Shown here: positions 15,778-23,541 of the stretch, in pieces
How positions within the stretch are numbered: position 1 is the stretch's first letter
Layout: each line of letters starts with the position of its first letter
Origin: an uncultured Kiritimatiellota bacterium
GTDB taxonomy: Bacteria > Verrucomicrobiota > Kiritimatiellia > RFP12 > UBA1067
DNA: 64,000 bases
Direction of reading: 5' to 3'
Assembly: GCA_934635385.1 (NCBI GenBank)
Contig: CAKTZI010000005.1
Coordinates: 1 to 64,000, forward strand
Position numbers and translations under genes: made by a program
The notes under the pieces: model-generated
What the model was told of the DNA's origin: nothing
The model's database searches: none
What the model saw: only the letters and a program-made list of their open reading frames with translations

Positions 15778-18153
15778 ATGAAAAGACTGATGACACTCGC
15801 GGCCGCCGGGACGGCGGCACTCCTGAATGCGGAAACGCTGACCGTCGAAAAGGGGGCTTCCCAGTCGGTGACGACGGCCGCCACCTACGAGACGGTGACC
15901 GTGCACGGCAACCTGACGGTCGCCGGTGCGCGGCTCTCAATCCCCGACGGCACGGGCGCATCCGGCGCGGAGAAAGTCGTCGTCTCGCTGGGGCCGGACG
16001 CGGGCGACGCGGCGACCTTGACCGTGAAGGACGACGGCGAACTCGTCCAGACGGCCGGCAAGGGCGAGATTCTCGAAGTCGGCGCGAACGGCGGCTGGGG
16101 ACAGCTGACTGTTACCTCGACGAAAGAACCTGCCTTTCGTCTGCGCTATCTCGACATCGCCGCCGCCGCGACGCCGTCCGCCGAAGATCCGACCGTGCTG
16201 ACGGTGGGCGGCACCGTGAACCTGCGAAGCCTGCGGAACAGGTCGTCCAAGACCGTGAAGGTGAGGTTCACGGGCGGCAAGCTGAACGCGACGGATTCGA
16301 GCGGCTTTGTCTGGTTCGAGAATGCGGAGGAAGAGGGCGCGTTTGTCCTTGAAGGCGGCGAAGGGGCCTCCATCCGGTTCTGCAACAACGGACAGCCGGT
16401 TCGCGTCCTGTCGAAGGGCGGCAAGGTGAAGACGGCGGGCGCGTGCGACTTCATCGCCGAAGGCTGGGTCTCTAATGGCGCGTGGACGAAACTCGTCCTG
16501 GACGATTCGGGCGTCGTCTGGGAGAACACCGGCGACTTCCGGCTTCAGGAGGGTGCCGACGTGGCGTGCGACGGCGCCCTGCCGGCCGGCGCGCAGACGG
16601 GTTCTGTCGTGTTCGACGCGGTCGCCAGCAAGATTCCGCTCGTCCTCGACCTCAGCGGATGCACGAACGCGGTGAACGGCATCGTTGACCTGAAGGGCGA
16701 CAGCGTCGTGACGAACTCTTCGGCAAAGGTCCTTTCCGTGCTGCGCCTCGGCACGGCGAAGGACGGCGCGTTCTCGGCGCGCGCGGGCGGGCGTCTGCGC
16801 ATCGAGCAGCTGGGACAGGAGATTGCGCTGAGCAACGCCGTGGTGGACTGCGCGTATGTGCTGTCCAACGGCACGTTGCGCGTCAACGGCGACTCGTCGA
16901 TCGCCACGCTGGATGTCGGCAAGGGCACGACCGTCATCGTGGACGGCGTGACGCTGACGTTGGGGACGCTGTGCGACAGCGGCGCGACGTTCACCTGTCT
17001 GAACGGCGGCAAGATCGTGCTGTCGAAGGGCGGCACAGGCGTGCGGGGCATCGGCGTTGCGGGCGGCATGCTCGCGCCCAGCCTGAACGGACAGGGCACG
17101 CTGGAGAAGACGGGTGCCGAGACGCTGGTCGTGCATCAGGAGACCGCCGCGTTCCCGTGGAGCGTCCATGTTGCGGAAGGCACGCTGCGCTTCTCCGGCA
17201 CAGGCGGCTGCACGAACGAATGGTGGCGCTGGACGATCAAGGAGGCGAATGCGTGGATCGTGGAACTGGCGTCGATCGGCCTCTTCCGTCCGACCGCAGA
17301 GCCGGAGAAGTGGGTTCCCGAACCGACCCTGAACGTCAAGCCGGCGCCGGCTGGAACGTCTGCCGAGGAGCTTGCCCAAAACCAGTCGTTCATTGACAGC
17401 GCAATCCAACTGGACAACGAAAGTGAGACGTCCGGCACCTATGCGACGGGTTATGACAATTTGTTCGCCAACAATCCTGCGCGCATTTTCCGGACGCAGA
17501 AGACACAGATCCCCTATGCGAACAAGCCGGAGAGCTGGATCCCGGTCACGTTCCGCATCGCTCCCGACCGCATTGTCGGCTACTCGCAGCGCATGGGCTG
17601 GACGACGGCCAGCCGCTTCCCGCGTGTCTTCTCGCTGGAGACGAGCGCCAACGGCACGGAGTGGACAACGGTTCTGGACGTGGACAACCTTGTCTGGTCG
17701 GGAGATGCGTCCTGGTATCTCGGCACGACGGATTCGGCGACGCGCGCCAGCTGCCCGAATCCGCTGCCCATCGCGGGCTATGACGCGCCGGGCGCGGCGG
17801 GGCTTGCGGCGGGCGTGGACGTCCGCGTCGATGCGGGCGCGACGCTCGACCTCGCGAACGTCGCGGCGGAAGGCGCGCGCACCGTCTCGTCCCTCACGGT
17901 CGACATGGGCGTGGGCGGCGGCACGATTCGCGGGCTGGTCGTGGCGGAGACGGGCACGCTGACGCTCGCGAACGTCGCCTCCAAGAGCGGCCTGAAGAAT
18001 GAGGTCATCCTGTCGCTCCCGGATGCGGCGGGCGCGGCGAACTTCGCGAAGTGGACGCTGGTCGTGAACGGCAAGGTCTCGCCGAAGCGGATCGCGTGGG
18101 AGGACGGCGCGCTGCGCATCATCCCGTCGGGCGTCCTCTTCCTGATTCGGTGA
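15778..18153 (+). CDS. Secreted beta-strand-rich (autotransporter-like) protein with a discoidin-like domain
   Basis: A 791-residue exported protein. The signal peptide is MKRLMTLAAAGTAALLNA, after which come repeated short beta strands of the ETLTVEKG, VTVHGNLTVAGARLSI, TLTVKDDGELVQTAGKGEIL type, as in autotransporter passenger or parallel-beta proteins. Residues about 480-650 look like an F5/8 type C (discoidin) carbohydrate-binding fold (ESWIPVTFRIAPDRIVGYSQ, FSLETSANGTEWTTVLDVDN). The end, KWTLVVNGKVSPKRIAWEDG followed by ALRIIPSG, resembles the C terminus of the 42-44 kb protein, which may be a shared export or anchoring tail. AAAGGA at 15763 serves ATG 15778. It follows the G-tract hydrolase by 47 bases and may be co-transcribed with it. 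Confidence 0.7.
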   Translation: MKRLMTLAAAGTAALLNAETLTVEKGASQSVTTAATYETVTVHGNLTVAGARLSIPDGTGASGAEKVVVSLGPDAGDAATLTVKDDGELVQTAGKGEILEVGANGGWGQLTVTSTKEPAFRLRYLDIAAAATPSAEDPTVLTVGGTVNLRSLRNRSSKTVKVRFTGGKLNATDSSGFVWFENAEEEGAFVLEGGEGASIRFCNNGQPVRVLSKGGKVKTAGACDFIAEGWVSNGAWTKLVLDDSGVVWENTGDFRLQEGADVACDGALPAGAQTGSVVFDAVASKIPLVLDLSGCTNAVNGIVDLKGDSVVTNSSAKVLSVLRLGTAKDGAFSARAGGRLRIEQLGQEIALSNAVVDCAYVLSNGTLRVNGDSSIATLDVGKGTTVIVDGVTLTLGTLCDSGATFTCLNGGKIVLSKGGTGVRGIGVAGGMLAPSLNGQGTLEKTGAETLVVHQETAAFPWSVHVAEGTLRFSGTGGCTNEWWRWTIKEANAWIVELASIGLFRPTAEPEKWVPEPTLNVKPAPAGTSAEELAQNQSFIDSAIQLDNESETSGTYATGYDNLFANNPARIFRTQKTQIPYANKPESWIPVTFRIAPDRIVGYSQRMGWTTASRFPRVFSLETSANGTEWTTVLDVDNLVWSGDASWYLGTTDSATRASCPNPLPIAGYDAPGAAGLAAGVDVRVDAGATLDLANVAAEGARTVSSLTVDMGVGGGTIRGLVVAETGTLTLANVASKSGLKNEVILSLPDAAGAANFAKWTLVVNGKVSPKRIAWEDGALRIIPSGVLFLIR

Positions 18154-18170
18154 TGTGTCTGCGACGCTGA

Positions 18171-18267
18171 ACACGGAGGAGCCGGAGAATGGGAGGCACG
18201 GAGAAAGAAAGGAAGAATGGCGTGGCCGACTCTTCTCCGTGTCTCCTAAACTCCGTAACCTCCGTGT
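18171..18267. repeat. Imperfect inverted repeat with CACGGAG units
   Basis: Left arm about 18171-18207 (starting ACACGGAGGA, containing GGCACGGAGAA) and right arm about 18231-18267 (TTCTCCGTGTCTCC ... CCTCCGTGT). The arms pair imperfectly. Same CACGGAG word as the perfect inverted repeat at 50707-50872. It fills the gap between two glycan genes. Confidence 0.7.
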
Positions 18268-18296
18268 TAAACGCCGTAGGCAGTATGTTTATGATT

Positions 18297-18302
18297 TATA
18301 AC
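18297..18302 (+). promoter_or_regulatory. Possible -10 box of the GH99-like/esterase gene
   Basis: TATAAC about 16 bases before ATG 18319, in an AT-rich patch just after the inverted repeat. No clear -35 box and no Shine-Dalgarno sequence before the start. Confidence 0.35.
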
Positions 18303-18318
18303 AAAACATAGACCTAAA

Positions 18319-20436
18319 ATGCACATCATGAAGAAAACTGCTTATCTTAGCCTTGCGGGGCTTGCGTGCGTGACGGCGGCGGGGGGCGTCGTGGAGGCTG
18401 CGCCAGCGCCGCAGCCGGAAAAGGACGTGGAGGTCGTCGCCGTCTACTATCCGCACTGGCACAAGTACCCGAAGGGCACGGAGTGGTTCGGCGCGGCGTG
18501 GGACATCGGCGAATGGGGGTTCGTCAAGTCCGCGCGCCCGCGCTTCCCCGGACACAAGCAGCCGCTCGTCCCGTATCCCGGCTACCTCGACGGCGCAAAC
18601 CCGAAGGACGTGGAGACCGAGATCGCGCTCGCGGCGAACGCGGGCATCGACGTCTTCCTCTACGACTACTACTGGTACGGCGGCCAGGTCACGCAGGAGG
18701 AGGCGCTGGAGCGGGGCTTCCTCAAGGCGAAGAACCGTGACCGCCTGAAGTTCGCGCTCATGTGGTGCTACCACGAGCGGCGCGACCAGTTCCGTCCCGA
18801 GAACGGGAAGCCGCGTCGACAGCTGATGACGCTTGACCACACGCCGGAGGAGTTCCTGGGACTGATTGACCACGCGATCGCGCGCTACTTCAACCAGCCG
18901 GAGTACTGGCGCAAGGACGGAAAGCTCTTCTTCTCCATCTACGACGCAGCCTATCTCTGGCGCACGTGGGGCAAGGACGCGAAGAAGGTGCGCGCGGCGA
19001 TGGACGAGTCGCGGCGGCGCGTCCGCGCGGCGGGGCTGGGGGAACTGCACCTCAACGCGCAGAACCTGAAGCCGTCCCAGGTTCCGCTGGCGGTCGAGAT
19101 GGGCTTCGACTCGGTCACGGACTACGGCTTCGGCGTGTGGAACGTGCCCAGCTACGGAAAGCGCTACGCGGCGGGCGAGCGGCTGTTCGACTACGGCGAG
19201 ATCGACGGCGTTTTGCAGAAGCACTGGCAGGCGATGGGCAAGACGGCGCTTCCCTACATCCCGATCGTGCCGACGGGCTGGGACTCGACGCCGCGCTGCC
19301 GGCTGGACGAACCGTTCCCGTGGCAGGGGAAGGAGAACTATCCGTATTGCGGCACCTACACGAACAGCACGCCCGACAGGTTCGAGAAGTATCTGCGCGA
19401 TGCCAAGGCGCACGTCCTCGCCGACCCGAAGAAGCCGGGCGTCGTCTACGTCAACGGCTGGAACGAGTACACGGAGGGAACCTATCTTCTGCCGAACAAC
19501 TTCGACGCGGACGGCGCCCTGCGTGCGGTTGCCGCCGTGTTCGGACGCCGCCCCGCGAACGAGTACACGTACGTGAACCCATCCAACAAACGGCTCTACA
19601 CCGTGCCCGCCGCGACGCACGAGAACGTCGCGTACGGTGCGGATTCCATGCAGAAGCTCGACGTCTTCATGCCGCAGGGGAAGAAGGCCCCGACGCCCGT
19701 CATCGTCTACCTGCACGGCGGCGGCTGGGAGGGCGGCGCGATGGTGGACCACATTCTCGGCTCGTCGCTGAAGACGCTGCTCGACCGTGGCGTCGCCGTG
19801 GTCGCGGTCGGCTACCGCTATCTGCGTGCGGCCCGGCTTGCGGGAGAGAGGCCGCCCGTGAAGATGTGTCTCGACGACTGCGAGGCGGCGGTTCGCTTCG
19901 TCCAGGCGCATGCGGCGGACTGGAATCTCGACGTCTCGAGGCTCGCCCTCGCGGGCGGCAGCGCGGGCGCGTGCACGGCGCTCTACCTCGGCCTCAAGGA
20001 CGACAATGCGCTTGGTGTCGCGGCACTCGGCCCGATCATCGCCCAGACGTCGCTCGACCCGCAGGAGACGCGGGACTGGATACCGAACGCGACATACGGC
20101 GGACACGCCTTCGGCTACAAGGACTTCGACGACTGGCTCGCGAACCGCGCGGCGGCGCTGCCGTGGATCGAGCGGTTCTCGCCGGCCGCTCTCGTGCGCA
20201 AGATCGCGCCGGAACGCGCGCCGAAGATGTTCCTGCAGTACGGCTCGCTGCCGAAGCCGGACGAACAGGCAAAGGACCCGACGCATGCGGGGACGTTCGG
20301 CGTGCGCTTCAAGGAGATTTGCGACGCGCGCGGCATCCCGTGCGAAGTCTTCGCGGGCGGGCGGCTCCCGTGCTACGGCGAGACATTCAAGTGGCTTGCG
20401 GACACGCTCCTGGCACAGGAGGGCAAGGCGCGGTGA
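18319..20436 (+). CDS. Secreted fusion: GH99-like/WbsX domain plus alpha/beta-hydrolase esterase
   Basis: A 705-residue exported protein with two catalytic-type modules. After a signal peptide (KKTAYLSLAGLACVTAAGG), residues about 40-400 form a GH99-like/WbsX TIM barrel: VVAVYYPHWHKYPKGTEW, VFLYDYYWYGGQ and VYVNGWNEYTEGTYLLPNN, the closing family motif. Residues about 425-705 are a carboxylesterase-type alpha/beta hydrolase with the oxyanion motif HGGGW near 465 and nucleophile elbow GGSAG near 545. The fusion suggests a backbone-cleaving enzyme coupled to removal of acyl groups from the same glycan. The start could be ATG 18319 or 18328; both keep the signal peptide. No glycan specificity can be read. 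Confidence 0.78.
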   Translation: MHIMKKTAYLSLAGLACVTAAGGVVEAAPAPQPEKDVEVVAVYYPHWHKYPKGTEWFGAAWDIGEWGFVKSARPRFPGHKQPLVPYPGYLDGANPKDVETEIALAANAGIDVFLYDYYWYGGQVTQEEALERGFLKAKNRDRLKFALMWCYHERRDQFRPENGKPRRQLMTLDHTPEEFLGLIDHAIARYFNQPEYWRKDGKLFFSIYDAAYLWRTWGKDAKKVRAAMDESRRRVRAAGLGELHLNAQNLKPSQVPLAVEMGFDSVTDYGFGVWNVPSYGKRYAAGERLFDYGEIDGVLQKHWQAMGKTALPYIPIVPTGWDSTPRCRLDEPFPWQGKENYPYCGTYTNSTPDRFEKYLRDAKAHVLADPKKPGVVYVNGWNEYTEGTYLLPNNFDADGALRAVAAVFGRRPANEYTYVNPSNKRLYTVPAATHENVAYGADSMQKLDVFMPQGKKAPTPVIVYLHGGGWEGGAMVDHILGSSLKTLLDRGVAVVAVGYRYLRAARLAGERPPVKMCLDDCEAAVRFVQAHAADWNLDVSRLALAGGSAGACTALYLGLKDDNALGVAALGPIIAQTSLDPQETRDWIPNATYGGHAFGYKDFDDWLANRAAALPWIERFSPAALVRKIAPERAPKMFLQYGSLPKPDEQAKDPTHAGTFGVRFKEICDARGIPCEVFAGGRLPCYGETFKWLADTLLAQEGKAR

Positions 20437-20487
20437 TCTTGGCCACGCAGAGGTCGCAGAGCCTTTGGGCCTTGCGTGAGAATTTTA

Positions 20488-20775
20488 TTAACACAGAGCG
20501 GTCTGCGGCCGGGCGATCAGAGGTGATAGGAAGTTTCGCTTCGCGTAGGTCTGTCGGCTTCGTCGCCCTTTTAGGACATCTGGGTTTAACGCGAAGAACG
20601 CGAAGGGGGAATGACGCAAAGGTACGCAAAGACCTTGGCGATCTTTGCGTCAAAGCCTTTGCGGACTTTGCGTTAAAAAACAAACGGTTTAAGGGGGCGA
20701 CGACGCTGACCGAAAAGTGCGAAGCGAATCTCCCGGTCGTCTCCGATCGCCCGGCCACAGGCCGCTCTGTGTTAA
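20488..20775. repeat. About 290-bp element bounded by 31-bp inverted repeats, with nested repeats inside
   Basis: Terminal arms 20488-20518 and 20745-20775 are complementary over 31 bases with two mismatches (outer ends TTAACACAGAGCGG / CCGCTCTGTGTTAA). Inside, a second inverted pair of AACGCAAAG-type words lies around 20587-20620 and 20650-20678. No protein is encoded. It occupies the 358-base space between two glycan genes and looks like a non-autonomous mobile or hairpin element. Confidence 0.75.
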
Positions 20776-20780
20776 AAATA

Positions 20781-20908
20781 CGTGAAATGAGAATATGATG
20801 CGGAAAATTCTAAAAGTGGAAATCCTGTCCCTGGCCCTGCTGGCGGCCTGTCGTGCGGCGGGCGGGGACACCTGTCTGAGCAACGGCGTTTTCGCCGTCG
20901 AGCTGAAC
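20781..20908 (+). repeat. Duplicated secretion leader, copy 1
   Basis: 128 bases matching 23414-23541 with about eight mismatches by hand count. It covers 14 bases before the start plus the first 38 codons, i.e. the lipoprotein signal peptide and a short mature stretch ending VFAVELN. Downstream the two genes are unrelated. Confidence 0.9.
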
Positions 20909-23344
20909 GACGGCTGGCTGTTCACGCCGGAGGAGGCGATTGCCGCTGGGCGCGCGTTTGCCATCCCGGCGATGCTGGACATGCTGGACGGACAGCGGCG
21001 CGACCTGCTGGAGACGCCGCGCGCGTCGCGCGTCCCCGTGGGTGTTGAGCCGGGCGAGGGGCATCCTTATCTGAAGCCGGATTTCAAGGCGAAGGGCTGG
21101 GCGTCCGTGCGCGTACCGCATGATGCGGGCATCGCCTATTCGTTTTCCTACGACCTCAATCCGTTTGACGGCTATCTGCCGGGAACGGGCGTCGCGTGGT
21201 ATCGTTATGCCTTTCAGGTCGAGGACGGGAAGATCCGGCTGCCGCACGGCGAACTCGTGCGCGAGAAGGGCGGACGAGTCTTCTTCGACTGCGACGGCGC
21301 GATGGCGTTCCCGATGGCGTGGCTCAACGGCACGTTTGTCGGTGGCTGGCCCAACGGCTACATGCCGTGGCGCGTCGATCTGACCGAGGCGCTGAAGGAA
21401 GGGGAGAACGTGCTCATGATCCGCACTTGGCGTCCCGAAAACTACGCCCGCTGGCATACGGGCGTCGGGCTGACGCGCCGTTGCTGGCTGGAGTCCGTCC
21501 CCGCCGATTACGTCATTCCCGATTCCATCTGCATCACGACGCCGGAGGTGACGCGCGAACGGGCGACCGTCAAGGTCGTCTGGAAAATGGCGAAGAGCGG
21601 ACGGAAGGAGAGGACATTCACCGTCGAGAATCCGCGCCTGTGGGATGTGGACGATCCGTACCTGTACACCGTCGATGTCGAGGGCGTCTCCTGCCGCTAT
21701 GGCATCCGCACGATCGACTGGACGGCGGATGACGGCTTCCACCTGAACGGGCGCCGCGTGCAGCTCAAGGGTTTCTGCTTCCACCAGGATCTCTGTTCGC
21801 TCGGCGCGACCGCAAACCGCACGGCCATCCGCCGCCGCCTCGAAAAGGCGAAGGCTCTCGGCATGAACGCCGTGCGCATGAGCCACTATCCCCATGCGTC
21901 CGACTGGTACGAGCTGTGCGACGAGCTGGGGCTTCTGGTGATGGACGAGCTGACGGACGCCTGGAGCTTCCCAAAGCTCTTCAACGACTACCACCTGCTG
22001 TTCGCGGACTGGCACGAGCGCGACGTGCGCACGCTGATCCGCCGCCACCGCAACCACCCCTCCATCGTCATCTGGTCGCTCGGCAACGAGATCTGGGAGT
22101 CGCGCACGGGGGCGAAGAACTGGCCGCTCTTCCAGAAGAACGGCGTGGAGATGGTGCGCATCGCGCATCAGGAGGACACGACGCGTCCGATGACGACGGC
22201 GAACGACAACGCAGACGTCTGGCGCTCGCCGCTTGCGCAGTTCATGGACGTCTACGGTTTCAACTACCGCCCCGAGGACTATGCAGCCTACCGCGCGCGC
22301 TGGCCGGGACGGCCCGTCGTCGGCACCGAGACGATGTGCACGCAGACGAGTCGCGGCGAATACGGGTTCGATTTCGTCGGCAAGGCGGACGGCAAATGGG
22401 GACTTCCGTCGCCGGGGCGGACCTATGTCGATTACCATTCCTCTTCCTACGGGCACCATGCGATCAAGCCGGCGGATCTCGAGTGGGCGCAACAGGACGC
22501 GAATCAATTCGTCGCGGGGAGTTTCGCGTGGACGGCGTTCGACTACTTTGGCTCGCCCATCATCATGGTCTCGCGCACGCAGAAACCGGACTATGCCGAT
22601 CCCGTGCGGCAGGCGCAGGCGCTTGAGGAGCGCAAACGCTTCGGCCGTGTGCGCGGCGGCGTGCATTCGTGTGCGACGGGCGCCTTCGACTTGGCGGGAT
22701 TCGCCAAGGACGAAGCGTACCTCTACCTGTCCCGGTGGCGTCCCGACGTGCCGACGGCGCACATCCTGCCGCATTGGAACTGGCCCGGGCGGGAAGGGAA
22801 GGTCACGCCGGTCTACGTCTATTCGTCGGGCGACGAAGTCGAGCTTTTCGTGAACGGCGTCTCGCAGGGACGGAAGCGGCGCGAGAAAGGGCTTTGGCGT
22901 TTCCGCTTCAAGGATGTCGTCTATCGGCCCGGAGAGGTCAAAGCGGTCGCCTATCGGGACGGGGTGAAGTGGGCGGAAGAGACCGTGAAGACGGCGGGTG
23001 CGCCCGCGCGGCTGGTCGCCGCGCCCGAACGGAGCCGGATCGCGTCGGACGGCGAAGACGTCGGCTATGTCATGCTCAAGGTCGTGGACAAAGACGGCAA
23101 TTTCTGTCCGACGGCGAAGATTCCCGTGACGGTTTCCGTTTCGGGCGCGGGGCGTTTCCACGCGGCGGAGAACGGCGACGAGACGGACTTCACGTGGCTA
23201 CGAGACCCCAAGCGCCGGACGTTCAACGGGTTGCTCTCCGCGCTTGTCGTCGCGACGCCGGGCGCGGCGGGCGACATCGCGGTCACGTTCACGGCGGATG
23301 GGCTGCCGCCTGTCACTGCGCATCTGACGTGCGAAATCCGCTGA
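20795..23344 (+). CDS. Lipoprotein GH2-family glycosidase (beta-galactosidase-like)
   Basis: An 849-residue exported GH2 enzyme. The leader ends in the lipobox LLAAC (Cys near residue 19). Sugar-binding jellyroll, immunoglobulin-like and TIM-barrel domains follow. The acid/base is in WSLGNEIWES near residue 428, and the nucleophile probably in VVGTETMCTQ near 508. The C-terminal part holds a DUF4982-like domain (VYVYSSGDEVELFVNGVSQG) and a bacterial Ig-like domain, as in many gut GH2 beta-galactosidases. The first 38 residues are nearly identical to those of the unrelated next gene; GVFAVELN fits that gene's domain better than a GH2 start, so this leader was probably acquired by duplication. 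Start ATG 20795 or 20798. Confidence 0.88.
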   Translation: MMRKILKVEILSLALLAACRAAGGDTCLSNGVFAVELNDGWLFTPEEAIAAGRAFAIPAMLDMLDGQRRDLLETPRASRVPVGVEPGEGHPYLKPDFKAKGWASVRVPHDAGIAYSFSYDLNPFDGYLPGTGVAWYRYAFQVEDGKIRLPHGELVREKGGRVFFDCDGAMAFPMAWLNGTFVGGWPNGYMPWRVDLTEALKEGENVLMIRTWRPENYARWHTGVGLTRRCWLESVPADYVIPDSICITTPEVTRERATVKVVWKMAKSGRKERTFTVENPRLWDVDDPYLYTVDVEGVSCRYGIRTIDWTADDGFHLNGRRVQLKGFCFHQDLCSLGATANRTAIRRRLEKAKALGMNAVRMSHYPHASDWYELCDELGLLVMDELTDAWSFPKLFNDYHLLFADWHERDVRTLIRRHRNHPSIVIWSLGNEIWESRTGAKNWPLFQKNGVEMVRIAHQEDTTRPMTTANDNADVWRSPLAQFMDVYGFNYRPEDYAAYRARWPGRPVVGTETMCTQTSRGEYGFDFVGKADGKWGLPSPGRTYVDYHSSSYGHHAIKPADLEWAQQDANQFVAGSFAWTAFDYFGSPIIMVSRTQKPDYADPVRQAQALEERKRFGRVRGGVHSCATGAFDLAGFAKDEAYLYLSRWRPDVPTAHILPHWNWPGREGKVTPVYVYSSGDEVELFVNGVSQGRKRREKGLWRFRFKDVVYRPGEVKAVAYRDGVKWAEETVKTAGAPARLVAAPERSRIASDGEDVGYVMLKVVDKDGNFCPTAKIPVTVSVSGAGRFHAAENGDETDFTWLRDPKRRTFNGLLSALVVATPGAAGDIAVTFTADGLPPVTAHLTCEIR

Positions 23345-23413
23345 ATTTGTTGGGGCCTGTCCCCATGCGGGTGTTGCGAAAGTGCGCCGAAACAGCTTGT
23401 TTTGTTAAGTTAT

Positions 23414-23541
23414 CGTGAAATGAGAATATGATGCGGAAAATTCTAAAAGTGGAAATCGTGTCTTTAGCCCTGCTGGCGGCCTGTCGTGCGGCGGGCGGGG
23501 ACGCATGCCTGAGCAACGGCGTTTTCGCCGTTGAGCTGAAC
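23414..23541 (+). repeat. Duplicated secretion leader, copy 2
   Basis: Partner of 20781-20908, offset 2633 bases. It includes the same untranslated bases and start-codon context. In this copy the leader flows naturally into the downstream domain (NGVFAVELNPSNGGLASLRL), suggesting this is the donor. Confidence 0.9.
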
